Position numbers and translations under genes: made by a program. A stretch of 64,000 nucleotides of DNA from Gammaproteobacteria bacterium (GTDB lineage: Bacteria > Pseudomonadota > Gammaproteobacteria > Pseudomonadales > Pseudohongiellaceae). The notes below the pieces were generated by a model that saw only the letters and a list, made by a program, of their open reading frames with translations, made no database searches and was not told the DNA's origin. The stretch covers positions 1 to 64,000 of the forward strand of contig PASF01000013.1 in NCBI GenBank assembly GCA_002711845.1, in the 5' to 3' direction. This document shows positions 34,932 to 44,000 of the stretch, in pieces (position 1 is the stretch's first letter; each line of letters begins with the position of its first letter).

Positions 34932-34971
34932 TTGTCACGATTCTGACATGATCCCTGATCAACAATATCGC
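34932..34971 (+). promoter_or_regulatory. Inverted repeat overlapping a candidate promoter of the lipoprotein gene
   Basis: TTGTCACGATTCTGACAT (34932-34949) contains the inverted repeat TGTCA-N6-TGACA and also resembles two PHO-box heptamers spaced by four bases. CTGACA inside it (34943-34948) can serve as a -35 with TATCGC (34966-34971) 17 bases on as a weak -10. The site would control the lipoprotein / TonB receptor unit. Whether the regulator is PhoB or another factor is not decided. Confidence 0.4.
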
Positions 34972-35093
34972 ACCGCGGTTGTCCGGGCCTCTTTTGAGAT
35001 CATGCCGGCGTCAAGAGCCGCTCAGTTTTCGATTCGACAGCGACTCGATTGCAAAGACCAATTTCTGGTGCAGGACCATAAAAAGGAGCGATT

Positions 35094-36743
35094 GTGAACA
35101 TGAATATCAAGACAATTTTCAGCATCAGCCTGCTGGCAGCGGCAGTTACTGCCTGTGATGGCGGCGGTGTGACACTGGCACCCTCAACCACTGTGACCAA
35201 TTCCAACAATACCACCAATGAAAGCGGTGGCAACAGTGGCACAACCAATCCCTGCGCCAGCTATACGCAATCTGGTCAGACCCTGCAGGGCAGCTTTGAT
35301 GGCAACAACTGCACCTACTCATCCACTTTCGTGGCCGATACTCGCCCGCTGACCACCGACCTGGTCATCAATGGCCTGCCCAATGACGGCCTGCACATTT
35401 TCGAAGACAGCCTGTTTGTAGGGCGCGATGTCAACGCCAACTCTGCGGCGCAGGGTGTGCGCATTCCGCAGGATGGCGAAGGCCCGACACTGACCATCGG
35501 CGCGGGTGCCAAGCTGGCATTCTTCAGCGCCCAGGACTACGTGGTGATTACTCGAGGTGCGCGCATTATTGCAGAGGGCACACGCGACCGCCCGATCATT
35601 TTCAGCGGCGTCGCCGACCTGCGTGATGGCCAGGCAACACTGGCAGACCGTGGTCTTTGGGGTGGCGTGCAGATTAACGGTAACGGCCTGACCAACAAGT
35701 GCACTGACGCCGATCGTCAGTCGACGTCCAGCAACCCGCATAACTGCCACGTAGCAGCTGAAGGCAAGCCGAATACATACGGCGGCAACAACAATGCCGA
35801 AAACTCAGGCGTACTGCGCTACGTGCAAATTCGTCACGCCGGTTTTGAAGTTGTTGACGGTGACGAAGTCAACGGCCTGACGTTCAACGCTGTTGGCTCT
35901 GGTACCACGGTCGAATACGTGCAGACTTACACCACACTGGATGACGGCTTTGAAATGTTTGGCGGTGCCGTGAACCTGAAGTACATCGTCGGTGTAAACG
36001 TGGGCGATGACGCCTTCGATTATTCCGAAGGCTGGGTCGGCAACATGCAGTTTGGCCTGTTTGTTTCCCCTCCCGGCACTGGCGGCAACCGCTGCATCGA
36101 GGCCGACAATACCGGTGATTCACGTCCGGATGATATCGGGCCCTTCACCAAAGGCCGTGTGTCCAACATGACTTGTATCGTCAACGCTGTCGATACCAAC
36201 CAGGGTACTGCGCCCAGCTCAAAAGGCGACGTAGAGGGGCCTCTGTATCGTGAAGGCACTTACTTTGAAATGTACAACTCCATCATCACCTCCAATGAAG
36301 ATGGCATGTCCAGCAACGAATGTATGGAGCTCGACAGTGCGCAGACCTTTGCCGGGATCAACTCGGGCTTCTCGGTTGCCAGCGGCAACGTGGTTGCCTG
36401 TTCTGAAGCGCTGAAAGCCAGCGGTTTCGACATCCGCAACTGGTGGGTTAACAGCGGCAACGCCGTCGTCGACGCCGCTGCCAACCTGCCCGCTAACGTT
36501 ATCCAGGGCCTGGGTGCCTCCAACCGCACAGCCTATGTCACCGCATCAAACATGACAGATGCCAACGGTGCGGCGATCAACGTCAGTGTGTTTGACGTTA
36601 CCCGCCTGAACGACAGCTTCAATGCGGCTGCCGCACCTGCCCTGGGTAGTTCGGGAAGCAGCTCCTTCTTCTCCGCCGTCGACTTTGTCGGCGCCGTTAA
36701 AGAAGGCAATGACTGGGTGTCTGGCTGGACAACCGGTCTGTAA
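35094..36743 (+). CDS. Lipoprotein with beta-helix-like repeats, TonB receptor partner
   Basis: 549 aa from GTG 35094, five bases after AGGAG; ATG 35100 is the alternative. The signal ends in lipobox VTAC with Cys21, followed by Asp22. A Ser/Thr/Asn-rich linker (about 22-60) leads to a mature domain rich in Gly and Asn with repeating strands (LTIGAGAKLAF, RGARIIAEGTRDRPIIFSG, GVLRYVQIRHAGFEV, TTVEYVQTYTTLDDGFEMFG, NLKYIVGVNVGDDAFDYSEG). This pattern is that of right-handed parallel beta-helix proteins of a widespread but functionally unassigned family. Several cysteine pairs suggest disulfides. It is followed by a large hairpin and a TonB receptor. Asp at +2 is discussed as a finding. Confidence 0.75.
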   Translation: MNMNIKTIFSISLLAAAVTACDGGGVTLAPSTTVTNSNNTTNESGGNSGTTNPCASYTQSGQTLQGSFDGNNCTYSSTFVADTRPLTTDLVINGLPNDGLHIFEDSLFVGRDVNANSAAQGVRIPQDGEGPTLTIGAGAKLAFFSAQDYVVITRGARIIAEGTRDRPIIFSGVADLRDGQATLADRGLWGGVQINGNGLTNKCTDADRQSTSSNPHNCHVAAEGKPNTYGGNNNAENSGVLRYVQIRHAGFEVVDGDEVNGLTFNAVGSGTTVEYVQTYTTLDDGFEMFGGAVNLKYIVGVNVGDDAFDYSEGWVGNMQFGLFVSPPGTGGNRCIEADNTGDSRPDDIGPFTKGRVSNMTCIVNAVDTNQGTAPSSKGDVEGPLYREGTYFEMYNSIITSNEDGMSSNECMELDSAQTFAGINSGFSVASGNVVACSEALKASGFDIRNWWVNSGNAVVDAAANLPANVIQGLGASNRTAYVTASNMTDANGAAINVSVFDVTRLNDSFNAAAAPALGSSGSSSFFSAVDFVGAVKEGNDWVSGWTTGL

Positions 36744-36780
36744 CACGCCGATTGTGTCCGCCTGGCGGATGCAGACTCAC

Positions 36781-36810
36781 GGGGATAAGGCCGATGTCGG
36801 ACTTATCCCC
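36781..36810 (+). other. Strong stem-loop between lipoprotein and TonB receptor genes
   Basis: GGGGATAAG (36781-36789) pairs with CTTATCCCC (36802-36810), and CCGA/TCGG pair inside, giving an almost continuous 13-bp hairpin. No T-run follows, so it is more likely an mRNA-stabilising or attenuating structure, or a factor-dependent end, than an intrinsic terminator. It lies 42 bases before the next possible start. Confidence 0.75.
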
Positions 36811-36851
36811 GTTCGGGCTTAAAGATGCTGATAAAATTACAGGTTACGATC

Positions 36852-39521
36852 ATGAAAAAACAAATGGTTTGGCAGAAACGGCAACTGGCTCTGGCCGTTG
36901 CACTGGCGGTGACAGGTTTCACGGCCGTACCAGAGACAATGGCGCAGCCCGGTGCTGCGGTGCCGCCGCCGCAGATTGAGGAAATTGTTGTCTCCGGGCG
37001 ACTTCGGGATGCTGCTCGGTCTCTGATCATGGAGCGTATTGAGCAACCATTTGCTGCTGAAGTCGTGGGCATAGAGCAGATCTCACGTGCGGGTGATTCG
37101 GATGTCGCGTCGGCGCTGCGCCGGGTAACAGGTTTGACGCTGGTGGATGGCAAATTCATCTACGTGCGCGGATTGGGCGAACGCTACTCCAGTGCGACGC
37201 TGAACGGCGCCGAGATTCCGTCTCCGGAATTAAGCCGGAACGTCATACCGCTGGACTACATTCCCGCGTCGATTCTTGAATCGGTCAAAATCAGCAAGGC
37301 GTACTCTGCAGACCAGCCGGCAGCATTCGGTGGGGGCAACGTCAATATCCGAACCCGTGGCACACCTGATGAGCTGGTCTTTGATATCGGTGTCGGTACC
37401 GGCTGGAATACCGAAAACTCGGGCAAGGGCCTGCCCAATGTCGGTGACCTGGGTGATCTGCCTGACTCCATTATGCAGGCTCTCAACAAATACCAGGGTA
37501 ATATCAGCCCCGCCAACATCACACGGTTCGAGTTCCCGGGCTCCGGCACACCCACGGCCGCTCAGCAGGCTGCCGGGGTAGCCATCAACCGTGATTTGAT
37601 GCTGGACCTGAACCGCAACATTGATATTGATCGCGAAACGGATCTTGATCCGGACCGCAATATCTCTGTTACGGCTGGCAACGCCTGGGACATCAATAAT
37701 GATCTGTCCGTCGGCGCCCTGGCGAATCTGTCTATCGGCGAATCAAGCCGCAACTCGGATCAATTTGAACAGAATTTTACTGACCCGGATGAGTCGTTCA
37801 GAAACATACAGCGTACGTTCACCAACGAAAGCACAACAGCGGCTGTCAATCTGAGCCTCAACTACCAGGATCGTCATCGCATCGGCACCAACAGCTACCT
37901 GCTGCGTGATGATGAAGACCAGTCGTCCATTGTGCTGGGGTACAACGCTGACTTCCAGCAGGCCAACGGGCGTCAGCGAAAAACCAATATTACGCGATTG
38001 GAAAAGCGTGAACTGAAAGTCAATCAGGTAACCGGTGAACATTCGTTCGAGCGTTACGACCTGGACTTCATCACCATTCCTGCGGTGTTTGATTTCATCA
38101 CCAGTCTGGATGTCAACTGGTTCTACTCAGATGCGCGGGCCAGTACCGACGTGCCGAATGCGTCATCCGTGCAGGCAATCAATCAACGCGACCCGAATAC
38201 CGATGCGCTGCTGGCGACACAGGTCAACACCGGTGCATCAGCGCAGTTCAGCTTTCTGAACCTGGAAGACCAAGTGGAAAGCTGGGGTTATCAGATTGAT
38301 GCACCCTTTGATCTGGGGTTCATGGATGGCACCCTCAGTGGTGGCTACAACCGCAGTCGTAAATCACGCGACTACCAGGGCTACACGGCGAACATCGTCA
38401 TGGGTGCGCTGGGTCGTGATGGCAATCCGGCGCAGGTGTTCAGCGATGACAACCTGGCAGACCTGAGCAATGGTTTCTTCCTCGACATGGGCTCCAACTT
38501 TGGTACTGAAAGCTACCTGGCAGGCGAAACCAAATCGGCTGCGTTCGGTTCTGTCGATGCCTTCTTCATGGACAACTGGCGCGCCACGGTCGGCGTGCGC
38601 TGGGAAGATTTCAACCGGGGTGTGCTGCCGCTGGACCTGCTGGATTACACCGGACAGTCCCTGGATGGCATCATCGAAGACATGCTGGACCCTGATCAGA
38701 CCTTCAGCGTCCGGGATGATGATTTCTATCCGGCAGCTGCGCTGACCTATATGCAGGATGGTTTCCTCGGCACAGAAAATTTCCAGGTGCGTCTGGGCTA
38801 CGGCAAGACGGTGGTTCGCCCCGATCTGCGCGAGTATGCCAACATTCAGTTTATCGACCCTGAGCTGAACGATCGGGTTGCGGGTAACCCCAACCTGAAG
38901 TTCTCGGATATCGAGCACATCGATCTGCGCACCGAGCTGTTCTTTGATAACGGTGACAACATCACCGTGTCTCTGTTCTACAAGGACATCACCAATCCGA
39001 TCGAGCGCGTTGAGCGGCCCGGACCCCAGGACGCCCGCCTGTTGAGCTTCGAGAATGCGGAAGGCGGTGAAATTTACGGTGTGGAGTTTGAGGGTCTGAA
39101 AGTCATCGGTGCCGGCTTCTTCGTCAGCGGCAATCTGGTATTGAGTGACTCTGAACTGACGTTTACTGAAGCCAGTTCGCAGACCAGTCTGACGCGTCGC
39201 CTGACCGGCCACTCGGAATACGTTGTGAACACGCAGCTGGGTTACGATTCGGAAAATGCCAAGCATTCCGCCTCACTGCTGTATAATGTTTTTGGTGAAC
39301 GTGTATTCTTCGGCGGACGCTCTCCGTCACCGGATGCGTTTGAAGATCCCTTCCACTCACTGGACCTGACTTACTCCTATTTCCCGACCGACAGCCTGAC
39401 GCTGCGTTTGCGCGCACAGAATCTGTTGAACGAGAATCGCGAGTTCTACCGTGACGACGTCCGTATCATCGACGTGCAAAGCGGTGCCAGGTTGCGACTG
39501 GATCTGCAATGGAACCTGTAA
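36852..39521 (+). CDS. TonB-dependent outer-membrane receptor
   Basis: 889 aa from ATG 36852 (MKKQMVWQKRQLALAVALAV), which gives a normal signal peptide; ATG 36825 would add nine residues. The TonB box region is IEEIVVSGRLRDAARSL. The plug domain follows, with YVRGLGERYSSATLNGAEIP, IPLDYIPASILESVKISKAY and GGGNVNIRTRGTPDELVFDI. The barrel ends in the aromatic-rich RLRLDLQWNL. It lacks the N-terminal STN and carboxypeptidase-like extensions. Such receptors take up large or scarce substrates across the outer membrane with TonB-ExbBD energy. The substrate is unknown; the partner lipoprotein upstream and the T2SS downstream are the only clues. Confidence 0.88.
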   Translation: MKKQMVWQKRQLALAVALAVTGFTAVPETMAQPGAAVPPPQIEEIVVSGRLRDAARSLIMERIEQPFAAEVVGIEQISRAGDSDVASALRRVTGLTLVDGKFIYVRGLGERYSSATLNGAEIPSPELSRNVIPLDYIPASILESVKISKAYSADQPAAFGGGNVNIRTRGTPDELVFDIGVGTGWNTENSGKGLPNVGDLGDLPDSIMQALNKYQGNISPANITRFEFPGSGTPTAAQQAAGVAINRDLMLDLNRNIDIDRETDLDPDRNISVTAGNAWDINNDLSVGALANLSIGESSRNSDQFEQNFTDPDESFRNIQRTFTNESTTAAVNLSLNYQDRHRIGTNSYLLRDDEDQSSIVLGYNADFQQANGRQRKTNITRLEKRELKVNQVTGEHSFERYDLDFITIPAVFDFITSLDVNWFYSDARASTDVPNASSVQAINQRDPNTDALLATQVNTGASAQFSFLNLEDQVESWGYQIDAPFDLGFMDGTLSGGYNRSRKSRDYQGYTANIVMGALGRDGNPAQVFSDDNLADLSNGFFLDMGSNFGTESYLAGETKSAAFGSVDAFFMDNWRATVGVRWEDFNRGVLPLDLLDYTGQSLDGIIEDMLDPDQTFSVRDDDFYPAAALTYMQDGFLGTENFQVRLGYGKTVVRPDLREYANIQFIDPELNDRVAGNPNLKFSDIEHIDLRTELFFDNGDNITVSLFYKDITNPIERVERPGPQDARLLSFENAEGGEIYGVEFEGLKVIGAGFFVSGNLVLSDSELTFTEASSQTSLTRRLTGHSEYVVNTQLGYDSENAKHSASLLYNVFGERVFFGGRSPSPDAFEDPFHSLDLTYSYFPTDSLTLRLRAQNLLNENREFYRDDVRIIDVQSGARLRLDLQWNL

Positions 39522-39524
39522 TCC

Positions 39525-39548
39525 CTGCTCCGTAACCCTACGGAGCAG
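39525..39548 (+). other. Perfect hairpin after the TonB receptor gene
   Basis: CTGCTCCGTA pairs with TACGGAGCAG around ACCC, a 10-bp perfect stem starting three bases after the receptor stop. No T-run follows. It may be the 3' end structure of the receptor transcript or a partial read-through barrier to the T2SS genes. Confidence 0.75.
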
Positions 39549-39623
39549 TCAGACATAATTGAGCGCGATCAGCATATTTGGGAGAGTATACTGAACACGA
39601 TCTATCAAAAAACTCGACAGAGT

Positions 39624-40448
39624 TTGGTCTCTGTGCTGCGCCCGGGTCTCACCGCGATCATTATTGTCGCGATGCTGGCCTGGGCCGGACACAGCCTGGC
39701 ACGACTTTTCTGGTTATTAAATTCCCCGCAAACCTCTGTTGCCGCTGGCCCGGTTGTGCCTGCCGCGTTACCTGCGTTGCGCGATGACCGGCAGTCCGGC
39801 GGCATTGATATGGCTTTTCTTCAGGAAAATTTCCGCCTCAGTAATGGTGGCGGCAGTCGGGCTCAGGATGCGGGTAACACTGATTCGCAGCAGGCAGCCA
39901 GTACCCGCCTGAGCCTGGTCCTGCGAGGCTCGATTGCCGGCACCACGTCTGCGGATTCTTCCGCCATCATCGCCAGTGGCGAGCGGCAACGGGTTTATGC
40001 CGTTGGCGACGAGCTGCAGTTCAGCACGCCTGGCGTGACGCTGGACAGTGTGCATCCGCAGTATGTGGTATTGAACAACAACGGACGCCTTGAATCACTG
40101 TGGATGTATGAGCCAACGGGGTCCGCCACGGCGCCAGCAGCCCGCGTCCGCGTCACCGGCTCTGCCGCCCCGCAGGTTAATGAGCGAGTGCAGATCAGGC
40201 TCTACCGCGAGAATGGCATCGTGCGGGGTTTGCAGATCAGGGATGACAGCGACGCAACTTTGCTGGCGGCGGCCGGCCTGCAGGTAGGCGATATCATTAC
40301 CGCGGTTGATGGGATTGCCGTCAACCAGGGCAATGACCTGTCTGCGCTGACGCGTGAGCTGGAGAACCGGGAGCGGGTAGAACTGGCGCTGATCCGTAAT
40401 GGTACCCCCCTTTCAATGACGGTAAGCCGCGATGCCTTTGCATTCTGA
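39624..40448 (+). CDS. gspC: Type II secretion system protein C
   Basis: 274 aa from TTG 39624. One N-terminal membrane helix (LTAIIIVAMLAWAGHSLARL), a periplasmic homology-region domain (about 75-150, RLSLVLRGSIAGTTSADSSA) and a C-terminal PDZ-like domain (GLQIRDDSDATLLAAAGLQV followed by GDIITAVDGIAV). GspC links the inner-membrane platform to the GspD secretin and helps select substrates. The start is uncertain: GGGAGAG at 39580-39586 sits at ideal distance from an in-frame CTG at 39591, which would add eleven residues (LNTIYQKTRQS). First gene of a twelve-gene gsp run in standard order. Confidence 0.88.
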   Translation: MVSVLRPGLTAIIIVAMLAWAGHSLARLFWLLNSPQTSVAAGPVVPAALPALRDDRQSGGIDMAFLQENFRLSNGGGSRAQDAGNTDSQQAASTRLSLVLRGSIAGTTSADSSAIIASGERQRVYAVGDELQFSTPGVTLDSVHPQYVVLNNNGRLESLWMYEPTGSATAPAARVRVTGSAAPQVNERVQIRLYRENGIVRGLQIRDDSDATLLAAAGLQVGDIITAVDGIAVNQGNDLSALTRELENRERVELALIRNGTPLSMTVSRDAFAF

Positions 40449-40472
40449 CGACCATAGCAGGAACCCCTTTTA

Positions 40473-42494
40473 ATGAAACAACAGGCCATGATGAGCAAGC
40501 AATCCTTTTCAAGTCCCGCGTGGTGTCGTCTGATGGGCGCGACGGTGCTGGCACTTGCGCTAACCAGCCATGCGTTGGCACAGCCTCAAAGCTGGACACC
40601 GAATTTCCGCGAAAGCGATATTCTGGAAGTCATTCGTGCTGTGCAGGATGTTACCGGCAAAACCATGATCATCGACCCGCGTGTGCGCGGGCAGATCACC
40701 GTGATGAGCAGCCAGCCGGTTGATGCTCAGGGTTACTACAGCATCTTTCTGCGCGCCCTGGACATCAATGGCTTCACTGCCGTGGAATCAAGCGACAATA
40801 TGGTCAGCATTGTGCCGACACAGGAAGCGCGTTCGGCGCCGCTGCCGTTCTCGAATTACGATGCTGCCGACAGTAACCGCTACGTGACGGAAGCCATCCA
40901 GCTGGACAATGTATCAGTGACCGAGGTGCTGCCGGTGCTGCGGCCACTGGTATCACAAAGCAATGGACAGATGTCTGCCTACCCGAACGGCAACATGATC
41001 GTGCTGGTCGATACGGTGGCCAATATCGAACGTATCAGGCAGATTCTGGAACGTATAGATCAGACATCCATACCGGAAACCGAAGTTGTCAGGCTGGAGT
41101 TTGCGGAAGCGGGCACTGTAGTCACGCTGTTGCGTGAAATGAATGAAGATCCCCAGGTAGCTGACCAGGAGCCGGTGGGCACGCGCCTGCAGATCAGTGC
41201 CGATGCCCGCACGAACTCGGTATTGATCACCGGCGGACAACGTCAGCGCGATAACATTCGTGGTCTGGTGCGGTTGCTGGATCAGCCGCGTGAGCAAAGC
41301 GGCAATACCCGCGTGATCTACCTTGAATATGCCGATGCGGGTCGTATTGCAGAAGTGCTCAGTTCGGTGGTGCGCAATATGTTCGGGCTGACAGAAGGCA
41401 CCGATGTTGACAACCAGACTGCCAGACGCGCGACCATTGAAGCCGACCCTGATAACAATGCGCTGATCATTACCGCCGGTCTCGACATCATCGATTCCTT
41501 GCTGGATATCGTGCAGCGGCTGGATATCCAGCGGGCGCAGGTACTGGTAGAAGCTGTTATTGTCGAGATCAACGACGATGTCGGACAGAACCTGGGCATA
41601 CAGTGGCTGTTCCGTGACGAAAGCGGCGCTTTCGCTGGCAGCTTTGATGCGGGTAATAACGCGCAGCAATTGCAGGATATTTTCGGTGGGGCACTTAATG
41701 AAGATCGAGCAGCAGCACTGACCGGTATAGCCCGGGGTCTGGCGGGCAGTGCCGGGCAGACGATCGGACTGGGGCGACTCGGCGGCAGTACCGATCTGCT
41801 GGCTCTGATCGAAATGTTACAGGCCAGCTCCGGTGCCAATATCCTGTCGACGCCGAACATCCTGACCACCGACAACACCGAAGCCGTGATCACTGTGGGT
41901 GAAAGCGTGCCGTTCCTGACGGGCTCCTTTACCACACCGGGTGGCAGCGGCGGGGTGGATAATCCGTTCCAGACCATCAACCGGCAGAATGTCGGCACCA
42001 CCCTGAAGGTCACGCCGCACGTCAATCGCGGTGATCGTGTGGCGCTGGATATCAGTCAGGAAATCTCCAGCATATCGCCCAAGGCTGGCGCCGTGGACCT
42101 GATCACCAATGAACGCAAAATCGAAACGCGGGTCACGGTGGCAGACGGCGAAACGGTGGTGCTGGGCGGACTGATCCGTGACAACGTGGTGCAGAGCGAG
42201 ACCCGGGTGCCGCTGCTGGGCAGCGTACCGGGCATCGGCCATCTGTTTCGCTCACGCAGCAGTTCGGTGCAGAAAACCAACTTGTTGGTCTTTATCCGTC
42301 CGACCATTCTGCGCACTGATGACGCCTTGCGCGGTGCCACGGCTGAAAAGTACCAGCTGATTCGCGATCAGCAGCTGCAGCAGACGCCGCTGCACGGCTT
42401 CCTGTTTGATGCCGGCGAACTGCCGGTGTTGCCACCGTGGGAAAGTGTGTCGCCTGGTGCTTCGTCAGATGCCAATGCCGGAGGCACGCCGTGA
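40473..42494 (+). CDS. gspD: Type II secretion system secretin
   Basis: 673 aa. A signal peptide (GATVLALALTSHALAQPQ) is followed by the N0-N3 domains (FRESDILEVIRAVQDVTGKT; EAIQLDNVSVTEVLPVLRPL; VVRLEFAEAGTVVTLLREMN; RVIYLEYADAGRIAEVLSSV) and the secretin barrel domain with the conserved late segment VADGETVVLGGLIRDNVVQS followed by VPLLGSVPGIGHLFRSR. It oligomerises into the outer-membrane channel. A small pilotin gene is not seen here. The end overlaps the gspE start by four bases (GTGA). Confidence 0.95.
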   Translation: MKQQAMMSKQSFSSPAWCRLMGATVLALALTSHALAQPQSWTPNFRESDILEVIRAVQDVTGKTMIIDPRVRGQITVMSSQPVDAQGYYSIFLRALDINGFTAVESSDNMVSIVPTQEARSAPLPFSNYDAADSNRYVTEAIQLDNVSVTEVLPVLRPLVSQSNGQMSAYPNGNMIVLVDTVANIERIRQILERIDQTSIPETEVVRLEFAEAGTVVTLLREMNEDPQVADQEPVGTRLQISADARTNSVLITGGQRQRDNIRGLVRLLDQPREQSGNTRVIYLEYADAGRIAEVLSSVVRNMFGLTEGTDVDNQTARRATIEADPDNNALIITAGLDIIDSLLDIVQRLDIQRAQVLVEAVIVEINDDVGQNLGIQWLFRDESGAFAGSFDAGNNAQQLQDIFGGALNEDRAAALTGIARGLAGSAGQTIGLGRLGGSTDLLALIEMLQASSGANILSTPNILTTDNTEAVITVGESVPFLTGSFTTPGGSGGVDNPFQTINRQNVGTTLKVTPHVNRGDRVALDISQEISSISPKAGAVDLITNERKIETRVTVADGETVVLGGLIRDNVVQSETRVPLLGSVPGIGHLFRSRSSSVQKTNLLVFIRPTILRTDDALRGATAEKYQLIRDQQLQQTPLHGFLFDAGELPVLPPWESVSPGASSDANAGGTP

Positions 42495-43966
42495 ACGAGC
42501 AGGCGCCGCAGGACAATGATTTTGCCATGCTGCCCTATGACTTTGCGGATGCCCATGGCGTCATCGTCGAGGAAGGCGTGGTTTACCATCGACCCGGACT
42601 GACGGTGCCGGTACTGATTGAACTGCGCCGGGTGCTGGGCCGCGCGTTTTCACCGGTGACCCTGGATCCGGAGACATTTCAGCAGCGCCTGACCCGGCTG
42701 TATCAAAGCGGCGCCGATGCCGCCCAGCGCGCTGCTGACGAACTGGGTGATGACTTTGATCTTGGCGCACTGGTTGACGACATTCCCAAAAACAGCGACC
42801 TGATGTCGGGCGCTGATAACGCGCCGGTCATCCGGCTGATCAATGCTGTGCTGTCGCAGGCTGTGCGTGAAAAGGCATCCGATATCCATATCGAACCCTT
42901 TGAACACAAAGTGTCAGTGCGCTTTCGTGTTGATGGTGTACTGCGCGATGTACTGGCCCCCAAAGCAGAGCTGGGTCCGGTGCTGGTGTCCCGCCTGAAA
43001 GTCATGGCACGACTGGATATCGCCGAAAAACGCCTGCCTCAGGACGGCCGCATCAGTGTCCGCCTGGCCGGCCACGCGGTAGACATCCGGGTTTCGACCA
43101 TCCCGTCATCATTTGGTGAGCGTGTGGTGTTGCGATTGCTGGATCAGGCGGCCGGGCAGCTGAATCTGGAACAACTGGCCATGCCGGCGCAGGTCTATCA
43201 GGCCTTCAGTCGCGCGTTGCAGAAGCCACATGGCATTATTCTGGTGACCGGGCCCACCGGGTCGGGCAAGACCACAACCCTGTACGCAGGGCTGCATCAT
43301 ATTAACAATCGCCACCGAAATATTCTGACCATTGAGGATCCGGTGGAGTACCTGTTGCCCGGTATCGGCCAGACCCAGGTGAATACCAAGGTCGACATGA
43401 CGTTTGCGCGAGGCCTGCGTGCCATCCTGCGTCAGGACCCGGATGTGGTGATGGTGGGTGAAATACGTGACCAGGAAACCGCAGCCATTGCCGTGCAGGC
43501 GTCGCTGACGGGTCATCTGGTGCTGTCAACGCTGCATACCAATACCGCGATTGGTGCGGTGACGCGACTGCAGGACATGGGTATTGAGCCGTTTCTGCTG
43601 TCGTCCAGCATTGAAGTGATTCTGGCGCAGCGTCTGGTGCGCTGTCTGTGCCAGCAGTGTCGCCAGCCCTACGAGGCCGACCTTAATGAACAGCAGCGCT
43701 TCGGTCTGCCGTCCGGGTCGGTGGTTTATCGCGCCCACGGCTGTGATGCCTGTAATCAAAGCGGCTACAAAGGCCGGACCGGTATCTACGAGTTAATCGA
43801 AGTGGATGAAGAGTTGCGGCGGCTGATTCACGATGGCGCCGGTGAACAGACCATGCTGACGCATCTGCGCGCCACCAGCCCGGCCATCGACGAACATGGC
43901 CGGCAACGGGTGCTGGCAGGTGACACCAGCCTGGAAGAGGTCTTGCGGGTAACCACATGGGCATGA
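42491..43966 (+). CDS. gspE: Type II secretion system ATPase
   Basis: 491 aa from GTG 42491, six bases after GGAGG; the longer frame to 42437 lies inside gspD and is rejected. It powers pseudopilus assembly. The Walker A GPTGSGKTTTLYAGL is at about residues 254-268, followed by the Asp box, Walker B-type DPDVVMVGEIRDQETA, the His box TLHTNTAIGAV and a four-cysteine zinc module (CLCQQC and CDAC), typical of GspE. The N-terminal 90 residues form the GspL-binding domain. Confidence 0.95.
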   Translation: MNEQAPQDNDFAMLPYDFADAHGVIVEEGVVYHRPGLTVPVLIELRRVLGRAFSPVTLDPETFQQRLTRLYQSGADAAQRAADELGDDFDLGALVDDIPKNSDLMSGADNAPVIRLINAVLSQAVREKASDIHIEPFEHKVSVRFRVDGVLRDVLAPKAELGPVLVSRLKVMARLDIAEKRLPQDGRISVRLAGHAVDIRVSTIPSSFGERVVLRLLDQAAGQLNLEQLAMPAQVYQAFSRALQKPHGIILVTGPTGSGKTTTLYAGLHHINNRHRNILTIEDPVEYLLPGIGQTQVNTKVDMTFARGLRAILRQDPDVVMVGEIRDQETAAIAVQASLTGHLVLSTLHTNTAIGAVTRLQDMGIEPFLLSSSIEVILAQRLVRCLCQQCRQPYEADLNEQQRFGLPSGSVVYRAHGCDACNQSGYKGRTGIYELIEVDEELRRLIHDGAGEQTMLTHLRATSPAIDEHGRQRVLAGDTSLEEVLRVTTWA

Positions 43967-44000
43967 TGACAGATGTCCCGGCAGCTGAGGTGTCTTAGTT

